Part shown: piece after piece, positions 43,365 to 53,265 of the stretch
Position numbering within the stretch: position 1 is the first letter of the stretch
How the letters are laid out: every line of letters starts with the position of its first letter
DNA from: Lactuca virosa
Taxonomy: Eukaryota > Streptophyta > Magnoliopsida > Asterales > Asteraceae
Direction: 5' to 3'
Length of the DNA: 64,000 nt
Assembly: GCA_928212115.1 (NCBI GenBank)
Contig: CAKMRJ010001112.1
Coordinates: 405,371,537-405,435,536, forward strand
The notes under the pieces: generated by a model
What the model was told of the DNA's origin: nothing
Databases searched by the model: none
What the model saw: the letters and a program-made list of their open reading frames with translations, nothing else
Made by a program: the position numbers and the translations under genes

Positions 43365-43791
43365 GGATTTCTCAAGCTTACACACTCTATTAGGGTACTC
43401 TGTGTTGACAAAACCCTCTGGCTGACTCATGTAAACATCCTCAACCAACCTTTCCATTAAGGAAAGCGGTTTTGACATCCATTTGCCATATTTCATAGTC
43501 ATGAAATGCGGCTATGGCTAACAGAACCCTAATAGACTTAATCTTGGCCACTGGAGAAAAGGTCTCATCATAATCAACTGCCGGAGTTTATGAGAAACCC
43601 TTTGCAACCAGTCGTGCCTTATAAGTGTGTACATTACCATCCATGTCGGTCTTATTCTTGAAGATCCATTTGCACCCTACAGTCTTACGACTTGGTACAT
43701 TCTCAACCAAGTTCCAAACTTGATTGTCATACATGGACTGTATCTCGCTGTCCATTGCCTCTTTCCACTTGGCTGACTCAGGGCCTGCCAT
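43365..43791 (-). pseudogene. pol: Copia-C RT, N-terminal part, cut by Gypsy-2
   Basis: KWKEAMDSEIQSMYDNQVWN and GCKWIFKNKTDMDGNVHTYK are the entry motifs of copia RT, followed by ARLVAKGFS and a TAA. After a frame change come MERLVEDVYMSQPEGFV and RVCKLEKS, where Gypsy-2 takes over. The catalytic YVDD region is missing from the window. It has no function left. Confidence 0.88.
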
Positions 43792-43968
43792 GGCTTCCGC
43801 GTAACTGTTAGGTTCATCCAGACCTATCAGTGTCTCATCACTGATAAGTGTATCACCTTCCGCAGTAATATGGAATCCATAGTAATGCTCAGGTGCATTC
43901 CTAACCCTTGTGGAACGCCTCAGAGGTACAGACTTGTCAATTGGCTCAACAGAAGTTTCCTCCTCAAG

Positions 43969-45141
43969 TTAAGTGCTAGGGTTTGAAGTTCCTTCACCAC
44001 TTGACTCTTGAATTTCTTCAAGGTCAACTTGCCTCCCACTGTCTCCTTGGCTTATGAACTCTCTCTCTCGAAAGAAAGCCCTCCTAGCTACAAAGACCAC
44101 ATTCTCACTAGGTCTGTAGAAGAGGTAACCAAAGGATTTCTGTGGGTAGCGATAAAAAATACACCTCTCACTTCGAGGTTCGAGCTTATCATGAGTCTCG
44201 CGTCTCACGAAAGCCTCGCAACCCCATATCTTAATGTGGTCTAGTTTGGGTGCTTTACCAGTCCACATCTCATGAGGAGTTTTGGCAACTTTCTTTGTGG
44301 GAACTAGATTAAGGATATGGGCGGCAGTCTCTAAGGCTACCCCCAAAATGAGATTGGTAGCGAAGCTCGACTCATCATGGAACGAACATATCCAACAAGG
44401 TTCGATTACGCCTCTCAGCTACACCATTCAACTGCGGTATCCTGGGAGGTGTCAATTGTGAGACAATCCCACATTCCCTAAGATAGTCGAGGAACTATGA
44501 ACTAAGATACTCACCACTTCGATCAGATCGAAGCATCTTAATGTTCCTGCCCAATTGATTCTCGACTTCCTGTTTAAACTCTTTAAACCTCTCAAAAGTC
44601 TCTGACTTATGCTTGATTAAGTAGACATATCCATATCTACTGTAATCATCAGTAAATGTCAAATAATAACGATTAGCATCCCTTGTGGCATGTTTGAAGG
44701 GCCCACACACATCCGTGTGTATAAGATCCAACAAACCTTCACCCCTCTCACAAGAGCCTGTGAAGGGTGACTTTGTCATTTTTCCAAGTAAGCATGATTC
44801 ACAACTATCATCTGACTTTAGGTCAAATGACTCCAATACTCCATCCTTTGGAGTTGGCCTATGCGTTTCTTGCTTATATGTCCAAGACGACAATGCCATA
44901 ATGATGCTTTATCCAAGTTATTATCATTAACAGAATCAATACACAATATATTATTTCCTAAGTTATCAACCACAGATACAGTTTCATACACACCATCACA
45001 AGGTAATGCTTTAAAATAAAGAACATTATTAAAGAAAGCATTAATCGAACCAACTTCATTATCAAATGAAAAGGTGAAACCTTGTTTATACAATGCATGA
45101 AAGGAAATATATTTCTTGCCATTTCTGGCGAATAACAACAT
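43969..45141 (-). pseudogene. pol: Copia-C integrase
   Basis: The GAG-pre-integrase zinc module reads LWHCRLGHISKKRI and CESCLLGKMTKSPF (45141-44495, two overlapping frames). The catalytic core holds LIHTDVCGPF (first Asp) and IKMLRSDRSGEYLS (second Asp region). After a gap with frameshifts (44346-44494), the post-core region has TPHEMWTGKAPKLDHIKIWG and RCIFYRYPQKSFGYLFY. The third acid lies in the damaged gap. It has the usual copia order, degenerate. Confidence 0.85.
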
Positions 45142-45233
45142 TTATTCAAATCTAAACTAAACCCACTACTTAGCGATAAGTATAAACTCCAATCTTGGTG
45201 ACGGTAAAGCTTTCCTATTCCCCATGATTAAGT

Positions 45234-46250
45234 TTATTCTTCCATGCTCCACATTCTCACTTTTCTTAGTCCCTGCAAATCAGAACATATATGAATACCA
45301 CAACCGGTATCAAGGACCCAAGAGTTAGAATGGGGTGAGTTATTAGATAAGATAGTGTAAATACCTGCATGGTTGGGTTTAACTTTCCCATCCTTCACAT
45401 CTTGCTGGTACTTTGGGCAGTTCCACTTCCAATGTGACTTTTCATGGCAATAGAAGCATTCAACCTCTTTAGGGTCAGAAGAAGGAGTGACAAAACCTTT
45501 CTTGGTTCCACTTGAAGAAGAGCCATCAAGGGTCCTAGCCTTGGTACCCTTCGAAGAGCTCTTCCTCTTCTTCCCTCTACCTTTCCCGATTGCCAAAACC
45601 GGGGCGGAGTTTGGAGTAGGTGTGTTAACAACCGACTTACCCTTAAGACCTGTTTCTGCGGTCTTGAGGAGTCCCTCAAGTTTGCTGAGTGTGACCTCTT
45701 CCTTATTCATGTGATATGTCATGCGAAATTGATCATAGCACGATGGTAAGGAGTGCAAAATGATATCTATTGCAAGCTCCTCAGGGAAGTTCACATTAAG
45801 CTTCAGCAACCGATCCACATACCTTTGCATTTTCTGCATGTGGCTCGTGACGGATTCCCGACCTTCATCATTGTTGTTATGATAGAGCATATGATTTCAA
45901 TACCTCTCTTGTCGTGCACTTTGATGGTATCTTTCCATCAGATCTTGGTGCATTTTCAAAAGGGTAGAAGTCCTCATAGGACTTTTGGAGTTCAGCTGTC
46001 ATGGTGGCCAACATGATGCATGCCACTTTTGTAGCATCCCTTTCATGTGCCCGAAAGTCAGCGATCTCCTGGGGAGTTGTAGTGGTCTCATCAATTCCTT
46101 AAGCTCCTTGTCAAGGACATATTCTTGTCCTCGTAGCGGGTAATCATCCTGATGTTTCTGATCCATTCATTGAAGTTGGATCCATCAAAAGTGACTTTCC
46201 CACAACAAGGTCATAAGGGTAAAGGAGCCAATTAGGATAGAGCCAGAAGC
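45234..46250 (-). pseudogene. gag: Copia-C gag and protease
   Basis: The N-terminal capsid part (about 46250-45895) is readable only with frame changes. The clean frame 45890-45234 (218 codons) has HMQKMQRYVDRLLKLNVNFP and a K/S-rich basic stretch. It also has one CCHC knuckle (CFYCHEKSHWKWNC) and, in the same frame, the protease active site WVLDTGCGIHIC (D-T-G). Gag and protease in one frame is usual for copia. The form LDTGC..HIC with this knuckle resembles Tork/Tnt1-like elements; the lineage is tentative. Confidence 0.85.
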
Positions 46251-46709
46251 AGCAGGTTTGAAGACATCTGAAAGAAGAGAACAAGATTAGTTTAGATATA
46301 AGAGAGTCCTTAATAAAACACCCAAATGTAATATTAAGGCTAGGATCAATCACAATATTATAACTTAGAAGAGGTATGCCGTAATCCAAGCTATAACATA
46401 TTTGAAAGGTAGGTGAATGACGATTCACCAATTTCACCATGAAAAACGAAATATAAATATTAGGTTTTTAATTGGTTCTTAATTCCTAGATTCTTTTGAG
46501 ATTCAATGAACTTTTCAAAGGCATGTTTCAATCTCGAGTGTGCCCTCCAAGTTTTGTGACTGGGATACCGAGGATCACAAAACGAGGTGTGAAGTAACCA
46601 TGCAAATCACTTGGTACCCTCAAGGTTTATCACTCAATCGATGTGCCGGTAAACCAACACCACCATGCTATGGTAAACCTTAAGTCACCCTTTACCTACC
46701 TCCAAGTTA

Positions 46710-46730
46710 GTGTGCCGGTTAACCACACAC
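46710..46730 (-). promoter_or_regulatory. Leader hairpin with palindromic GGTTAACC loop, Copia-C
   Basis: GTGTG pairs with CACAC around CCGGTTAACCA. It is identical in design to Copia-B 28088-28108 and lies in the equivalent leader position. A decayed copy (GTGCCGGTAAACC) is at about 46642. Confidence 0.6.
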
Positions 46731-46739
46731 GCTCCACCA

Positions 46740-47660
46740 CGACTTAAACAAAGTGTAAAGTGCACTGGATTGCACCGTATTCACCATTTTCCTAAAGTAA
46801 CTAAGATTGGGAATTTAATAAAAAACATTTAGTTACTTTATAATATTCATCATACTTTTAATGAGAATTTATAAGTCCTTGTCTTACCCGTTCGGCTAAC
46901 GACCCTCCACCGATCAAGGAAGCGGTGGGTGAGGAGTGGACACCCATTAAGTTGCCATTTTATAGGCCACAACCTATACCCCCCTTATGGACCGGCTTCG
47001 TGAATGAGGCGTACTAGCGGTAAACGACTTGACGTTATACATATATTATTAGTAACTTATAATATTATAAAGTATAAGGGTTGAATTTTAACTTTTAAAA
47101 TTCTAAGGGTTGGAACTAAAAGTTTTAATCAAGGATTACATGTTCCAAAAACTTGAGGGCAAGTTTGTAAACTTCCAAAACTTTTCATTTCTTATAACTT
47201 ATGAATTATTGAGTAATAAAAATGAAGACTCTTCATTTTTATAACTCTTGTGTTTCTTTAATGGCTTTAATAAAAGTGAGACTTTTGGTTTCCATAACTT
47301 GAGGACAAGTTATGGACTCCATTAAAAACACATTATGATCATGAATTAAACTACCATGAAGGTTACAAACAATTCCTATGATCATCTAATTTCATAAGTC
47401 AAGAACATGAATATGAACACTTGCAAGAATAAAAATTACACTTAAAAAAAAAAACTTGTAATTTGAATAATTGCCATTGTAAATGGATTAGCATAAACAT
47501 TACACCATCTAAAAACAAGCTTTTAAAACATCAAAACAGTTTAGGGTAATGTTTCTAGTCCATTTCCAGCAACCAAATGTGCAAACTTTCATACGAACAG
47601 AAACAGAAAACGATTTTTTTTCAAGCTGTTTTGCAAAAAAAAAAACAACAAACGAACCTA
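46740..47660 (-). other. Copia-C 5' leader
   Basis: Non-coding. The block 46877-47036 is strongly similar to Copia-B 28250-28420. No open frame is supported. Confidence 0.75.
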
Positions 47661-47675
47661 GGCTCTGATTACCAC

Positions 47676-48447
47676 TGAGGGTTTTGTGCATTCTAACACT
47701 TCCTAAGTGTACATGAACCCTAATAACCTGGATCTATGTTTGTCTAATTATCATGCAAAAGTTGAATTCCAAGGTTATATTCCTATCTCGCATACATGAG
47801 GAACAAATTTTAACTTGCATGCAAGATAGAATAACTTACCTTGTTGTTGCTTATGATCCTTGAAACCTTGTGATCCTAGCACCCCAAGTGTGAGTGCCTC
47901 TCAAATGCTTCACACAACACAAATGCTTTTGGAATGACTTTAGAGAGAATACACACTTCTAAAAATCGGCCTAGCCCTCTTGTTTCTTATGTGTCGCCGC
48001 TTTTTTGGTGGAGAACATGTTGCTTATATAGTGTGCCACATCTAGGGTTACACCATGTAACCCTAATGTGGCATGACTCTTCATTTCCATGACCCATGGG
48101 TTTGTAACTCCCATGGAGCCTCCATGGAGCATCCTATGGTGGAACCCAACTTGATAATCCAATGGAGCCTCTTAGCCCACTATATAAGATATGGAAGATT
48201 TACATAATCTACCCATATATTTAATTAGTTATCTTTTGATCACTTAATTAATTCTAAATTAATTCTTGATCAAACTAATTAAATAATATTATTAATATAT
48301 TAGAACTTAAACTATTAAAACCATAAGTGTTATTTCTCTCATTTTAGTTTATCCAATTGCATGGTGCCATGCAACCCAAATGGACCATGCCGGGTCGGGT
48401 CAAGTACATACCAGAAATAGTTATGGACTTATACACCTTATCCAACA
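47676..48447 (-). repeat. Copia-C 5' LTR
   Basis: About 772 bp, TGAGGG to CCAACA. It is related to Copia-B LTRs throughout, e.g. GGACCATGCCGGGTCGGGTC near the outer end, but clearly more diverged than those two are from each other. The outer flank is ACAGG inside the Gypsy-1 leader; the matching duplication was lost with the other end. Confidence 0.88.
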
Positions 48448-48464
48448 ACAGGTAGGTATGGGGG

Positions 48465-48485
48465 GTAGTATTGGGCCCGTACTAC
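48465..48485 (+). promoter_or_regulatory. Dimerisation-site-like hairpin with GGGCCC loop, Gypsy-1 leader
   Basis: GTAGTA and TACTAC flank the 9-base loop TTGGGCCCG. It is the counterpart of Gypsy-2 41169-41189, with one loop base changed outside the palindrome. It lies 111 nt before the gag ATG (48596). Confidence 0.7.
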
Positions 48486-48595
48486 TGAAAGCACAGGACA
48501 TGTACCCCAACTAATGTTAGATATGGAAGCTATAAGGTGAACATGTGTGGGAGGATCCCCTTTTTTGATTATCTTGATCATTCTGTCTTATCAGG

Positions 48596-49837
48596 ATGGT
48601 GGTGACATGACTTGGAGCAGGGGGATCAAGATCAAGATTAGGATCCAGATCGATGGTGCAGCACCCATTAACGAGAGGTTGCGCGAGCTTATTGCAGCCG
48701 AGGTTACGAGGGACATCCTTAACGCTACCCCGGTGATTTTTGGGAGAGTCAAGGAAGGGATGATGGAGATCATGGAGGAGCAGCTCAGGTCCGGTGATTT
48801 TTGGGAGAGTCAAGGAAGGGATGATGGAGATCATGGAGGAGCAGCTCAGGTCATTCAGAACTGAGATTGATGCGGGCCAGGTCAGGGCCTGAACTCCCTC
48901 GTTTCGGGAGTTCAAGGTATGTGGGCGCCGGAGTTCTTCGGGGTCAGGGACCTCATAGTTAGCCGTCGCTGGGTGGCATACATGGAGAACGCCCAACGCA
49001 CGAGCTCTTGCCCTGATGTGGCAAATGTGAGGTTTGCTTCATGTATGCTGAGGGACCGAGCCCGGGACTAGTGGGGAGAGGTGACCAGTCAGGTAGGAGC
49101 AACTGGAGTGGCAGAGATGACATTGGCAGAGTTTGTCAAACACTTCGATCTGGAGTTTGCACCACCCATTGAGGTGCAACGGTTAGTAAGGGAGTTCCAG
49201 GAGCTTCAGCAGACCACCGAGACCGTGGCGGAGATCACCGCCAAGTTTCGAGAACGAGCACTGTTGATTCCGCAGTATGCTACGGACGAGGATATGAGGA
49301 GGACGAGGTATCATTCCATCCGGAGGGATGATATACGAGAGTTTGTGAGCTTTACAAGGTGCAAAACCCTAAATGAGATGGTGTAGAAGGCCCGTGAGCG
49401 GGAGATGGAGTTGGAGTTCCGCACCAAGCGGAAACCAGAGCAGGCACAAACAACTGTAGGTCAGGCTAAAAAGCCAAAGACATTTGATACTTCTGGTAGG
49501 GGCCAGTAGGGTTGGGGCCGGTGTGCCAAGTGCAGTAAGCCGCATAGTGGGGTTTGTCGGACGACAGGCTCAGGATGTTACGCATGTGGCCAGCCGGGTC
49601 ACATAAGCAGGGATTGCCCCAAGAAGGGCTTGATTTGTTTCCACTGCAACTGGACCGGCCATAAACGGGCCGATTGTCCGAGGTTGCAGGGAGGAGGAGG
49701 AGTAGTGCTGACGCCTACGCCCGCCACAATGAGGATCACTGATGACCGCCCTGCTAAGGCCGATGCTCCTGCGGTGAAGAGCCGTGCATTTCAGTTGACT
49801 ACCGAGGAGGCTCGGGCAGCGCCAGATGTCGTGACTG
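48596..49837 (+). pseudogene. gag: Gypsy-1 Gag, broken by a 61-bp tandem duplication
   Basis: The probable start is the ATG at 48596, right after a TTATCAG acceptor-like site. Frame breaks follow at once. The 61-bp segment 48731-48791 is repeated at 48792-48852, shifting the frame. The capsid part is readable at 49081-49386 (MTLAEFVKHFDLEF, EFQELQQTTETVAEITAKFRE). After a TAG come three knuckles: CAKCSKPHSGVC, CYACGQPGHISRDC and CFHCNWTGHKRADC. The end APDVVTG meets the boundary intron. It corresponds to Gypsy-2 Gag, domain by domain. Confidence 0.88.
48731..48852 (+). repeat. 61-bp tandem duplication in Gypsy-1 gag
   Basis: CGGTGATTTTTGGGAGAGTC and the following 41 bases occur twice without change, unit 61 bp, head to tail. 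Its identity shows it is recent compared with the rest of this decayed element. Confidence 0.95.
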
Positions 49838-49906
49838 GTACGTATTTTATTTTCCTGCTTGATATTGAACTGTATTGCGTATGTGTATATATGTGCTCAT
49901 GAATAG
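49838..49906 (+). other. Predicted 69-nt intron at the Gag-protease boundary, Gypsy-1
   Basis: Donor ACTG|GTACGTATTTT, acceptor CATGAATAG|GGACC, with a T-rich interior. Splicing joins V-T-G to T-F-M in frame, with the Gly codon split after its first base exactly as in Gypsy-2. Unspliced, the frame ends at TGA just before the acceptor (about 49900). Confidence 0.75.
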
Positions 49907-50555
49907 GGACCTTTATGGTCAATGGTATGTCGGCTCATGTTCTTTTCGATTCAGGTGCTACCCGATCATTCGTATCTCCTGCGCTTAGAAAAAAGTTCCG
50001 GGACACTCCGGGATTTTGGATTCCCCGCTTGAGGTTGAGATTACAGATGAACGCATTGTGAGTGCTGCGAGGGTATATCAGGACTGTGTCCTGAATGTTT
50101 TTGGGGAGAGGTTTCGGGTTGATCTGGTACCGATACCGTTGCGAGGGATGAAGGTGATTGTTGGGAAGGACAGGTTGGGGGCCAATAGGGCCATGATAGA
50201 TTGCGAGCGCCAGCTGGTGAGAGTTCGAACCCCAAGTTGGGGAGAACTGGTTATTCATGGGGAGAGAGCCTCGCAGGGGCCAACCCTCTGTTCAGCTGCG
50301 AGGGCTAGGAGACTTCTCCATCAGGGTTATTCGGGATTTTTGGCATATATCTCGGATACGAGGTTTGAGACCCCGACAGATTTGGATAGTGTACCGGTTG
50401 TACGAGACTTTCGGGATGTCTTTCCCAATGAGTTACCAGGGGCGCCTCCCGAGAGGCAAGTGGCATTTTGCATTGATCTGGTGTCGGGTGCCGCTCCGAT
50501 AGCCAAGGCACCATACCGGCTAGCTCCGCCCGAGATGAAGGAGCTGTCTACGTAG
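49907..50555 (+). pseudogene. pol: Gypsy-1 protease and linker
   Basis: HVLFDSGATRSFVSPALRKK gives the D-S-G active site. A frame change near 50010 leads into 50016-50555, which reads the rest (VDLVPIPLRGMKVIVGKDRL, IDCERQL, SAARARRLLHQGYSGFLAYI). The linker FPNELPGAPPERQ and the start of RT (SGAAPIAKAPYRLAPPEM) follow, before a TAG. The single base missing from Gypsy-2 at this linker is present here. Confidence 0.88.
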
Positions 50556-51602
50556 CTTCAGGAGCTGCTACACCGAGGGTTTATTCGTCTGAGCAGTTCC
50601 CCGTGGGGAGCACCAATCCTTTTTGTGAAGAGGAAGGATGGGTCACACAGGATGTGTATTGATTATCGAGAGCTGAACAAGCTAACGGTTAAAAACCGTT
50701 ATCTACTCTCGAAGATAAATGATTTGTTCGATCAGCTGCAGGGTGCATCTTGGTTTTCCAAGATTGATCTTCGGTTGGGGTACCATCAGATGAGGATTAG
50801 GGATGACGATATACCAAAGACAGCTTTCAGGACGCGGTACGGTCACTATGAGTTTGTGGGGATGCCATTCGGGATCACCAATTCCCCAGCAGCGTTCATG
50901 GATCTCATGAATAAGGTGTGTAGGCCGATGTTGGATCGGTCAGTGATTGTGTTTATCGATGATATCTTGGTCTATTCTAAGACCAAGGAGCAGCATGAGC
51001 AACATCCGAGGGAGGTATTAGAGAGACTGAGGACGAAAAGGCTTTATGCCAAGTTATGAAAGTGTGATTTCTAGTTGAGAGAGGTGCAGTTTTTGGGGCA
51101 CATCATCAACCATAAGGGTATATTGGTTGATCCAGCCAAGATTGAGGCGGGGATGCAGTGGGAAGTACCGAAGAATGCATTTGAGATTCGTAGCTTCTTG
51201 GGTCTAGCGGGGTACTATCGGAGATTCATCCAGTATTTCTCCAAGATAGTTGTACCTTTGGCTCGTTTGACCAAGAAGAATGTGACTTTTCGGTGGGGCC
51301 TGGACCAACAATTGGCGTTCGAGACCTTGAGACAGAGGTTATGTGAGGCCCTGATCTTAGCATTACCCAATGGGTTGGATGATTTGGTACTATATTTTGA
51401 TGCGTCTATCACCAGGTTAAGCGTTGTTATGATGCAGAGGGGGCATGTGATTACGTACGCCTCGAGGCAGCTGATGCCTTACAAGGCGAATTACCCCACT
51501 CTCACGACCTGGAATTGGGGGCTGTGGTGTTTGCCCTCAAAATATGGAGGCATTACTTGTATGGAGTTCGGTGCACCATATTTACTGACCACAAAAGTTT
51601 GA
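50556..51602 (+). pseudogene. pol: Gypsy-1 reverse transcriptase and start of RNase H
   Basis: RT pieces 50625-51059 and 51075-51602 share one frame apart from stops near 51057 and 51072. Motifs are MCIDYRELNKLTVKNRY, KIDLRLGYHQMRI, FRTRYGHYEFVGMPFGITN and catalytic FIDDILVYS. The second piece has GHIINHKGILVDPAKIEAG and YYRRFIQYFSK, then the RNase H opening LYFDASITRLSVVMMQRGHV. A frame change at about 51515 follows. It is very close to Gypsy-2 RT but with point losses. Confidence 0.93.
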
Positions 51603-51949
51603 GGTATTTGATGGATCGGCAGAACCTGAATATGCGACATAGGAGGTGGTTGGATGTACTGAAAGATTATGATTACGGGATATTATACCATCCAGGGAAG
51701 GCCAATGTGGTGGCTGATGCTTTGAGCCGTAAGGCAGCAAGTGCTCCGATTAGGGACGTCTGTTTGAGGATGACAGTGATCTCTCCATTGTTGGATATGA
51801 TCAAAGAGGCTCAGGTGGAGGGTTTGAAGAAAGAGAACTGGAAGACAGAGCGGATTCGGGGTCAGTTTCCCTTGTTTATTCGGGATAGTCGAGGTCTTCT
51901 GACACAGTGTGGCCGGGTGTGGGTACCGGTAACTGGGGGTGTGAGATAG
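51515..51949 (+). pseudogene. pol: Gypsy-1 RNase H, C-terminal part
   Basis: GAVVFALKIWRHYLYGVRCT, FTDHKSLRYLMD, RRWLDVLKDYDYGILYHPGK and NVVADALSRKA are RNase H hallmarks of Ty3/gypsy elements. The frame ends TAG at 51947-51949, directly before the integrase zinc module. Confidence 0.93.
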
Positions 51950-51955
51950 AAGATC

Positions 51956-53248
51956 TTGGAGGAGGCACTCATATCCAAGTTCTCTATTCACCTAGGGGCC
52001 ACGAATATGTATAGGGATCTGAGGTTGAGTTATTGGTGGCCCTGCATGAAGCGGGAGATCGCTTGGTTCGTGGAGCGGTGCTTGACCTGCAGGAAGGTCA
52101 AGGCCGAACATCAGAGACCTCACGGCAAGGTTCAACCGTTACCTATTCCTATGTGGAAATGGGAAGAGGTCACCATTGACTTCATCACGAAGTTACTGAG
52201 GACGACATATCCGCTGAGAAATTAGTGGATATTTATGTGCGAGAGGTGGTGGCTAGGAACGGGGTGCCAGTGTCAGTGGTCTCTGACCGGGATGTCCGAT
52301 TTACATCCAGATTATGGAGAAAGTTTCATGAGGAACTGGGCACTCAGTTACATTTCAGCACTGGTCTCTGACCGGGATGTCCGATTTACATCCAGATTAT
52401 GGAGAAAGTTTCATGAGGAACTGGGCACTCAGTTACATTTCAGCACGACTTACCACCCCCAGACAGATGGCCAGATTGAGAGGACAACCCAAACACTCGA
52501 GGATATGCTTTGGGCATGCTTGATGGATTTTGGAGGGAGTTGGGATACATACCTCCTACCAGTAGAGTTTTCATATATCAATAGTTATCATGCTAGTATC
52601 GACCGACCACCGTTTGAGAGGTTATATGGTCGGAGGTGTAGGACCCCTGTTTGCTGGGGCAAGGCAGGGCATCAAGTCATGGGTAGCATCGAGGCGGTGC
52701 TCAAGAATACGGAGTTGATTCAGCAGGTTCGTGACAGGTTGCGAGTTGCGCATAGCCGTCAGAAAAGCTACGCTGACCGACGCCGATCGGACCTCGAGTT
52801 TCAGGTGGGGGATTTCGTCTTGCTGAAAGTGTCACCATGGAAGGGTGTCATCAGGTTTCGGAAGAGGGGCAAGCTAGGTCCCCGATATATCAGACCGTTC
52901 AGGATTACTGCCCGGGTGGGCAAGGTGGCTTATCGCTTGGATATGCTGGACGAGCTTAGCCAGATACACAACATCTTCCACGTGTCCCAGCTTAGGAAGT
53001 GTGTCACAAACGAGGCCGTAGTTGTTTCTCTGGACGACATATAGGTGGATGAGAGCTTGAACTACATTGAGAGTCCCGTTGCGGTTCTGGATAGGAAGAC
53101 GAAGGTCCTTCGCAATAAGGAAATGAAGCTAGTGACGGTGCAATGACAGCACCGAAGTGGATATGAATGGACATGGGAGCCGGAAGATGAGATGCGAGAC
53201 CACTACCCGGATTTATTTGCGTCAACGGACTTCAAGGAGGAAGTCTAG
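51956..53248 (+). pseudogene. pol: Gypsy-1 integrase with deletion and 85-bp tandem duplication
   Basis: The zinc module is at 51956-52150 (FSIHLGATNMYRDL, CLTCRKVKAEHQ). The core starts TIDFITKLLRT, and then roughly 80 bases are missing relative to Gypsy-2 (near 52200). An 85-bp segment holding the second Asp (SDRDVRFTSRLWRK) occurs twice (52277-52361 and 52362-52446). The Glu motif YHPQTDGQIERTTQ and the C-terminal domain (EFQVGDFVLLKVSPWKG) run to a TAG at 53042. A chromodomain-like remnant continues to 53248. It is inactive. Confidence 0.92.
52277..52446 (+). repeat. 85-bp tandem duplication in Gypsy-1 integrase
   Basis: TGGTCTCTGACCGGGATGTC and what follows to GCAC is present twice in direct repeat, unit 85 bp. 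It shifts the frame. Confidence 0.95.
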
Positions 53249-53250
53249 TT

Positions 53251-53265
53251 CAAGTGGGGGAGATT
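53251..53265 (+). other. Gypsy-1 polypurine tract
   Basis: CAAGTGGGGGAGATT directly before TGTAACGC of the 3' LTR. Confidence 0.92.

Larger units (their letters stand above)
43365..48447 (-). mobile_element. Copia-C: truncated Ty1/copia element with degenerate gag-pol
   Basis: The 5' LTR (47676-48447) and tRNA-Met primer site (47661-47675, with one inserted base) are present. On - follow a leader like that of Copia-B, then gag-protease (to 45234), integrase (45141-43969) and the start of RT (43791-43365). The element stops abruptly at the Gypsy-2 end (43364), so the rest of RT, RNase H and the 3' LTR are gone. It contains several stops and frameshifts. Confidence 0.9.
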
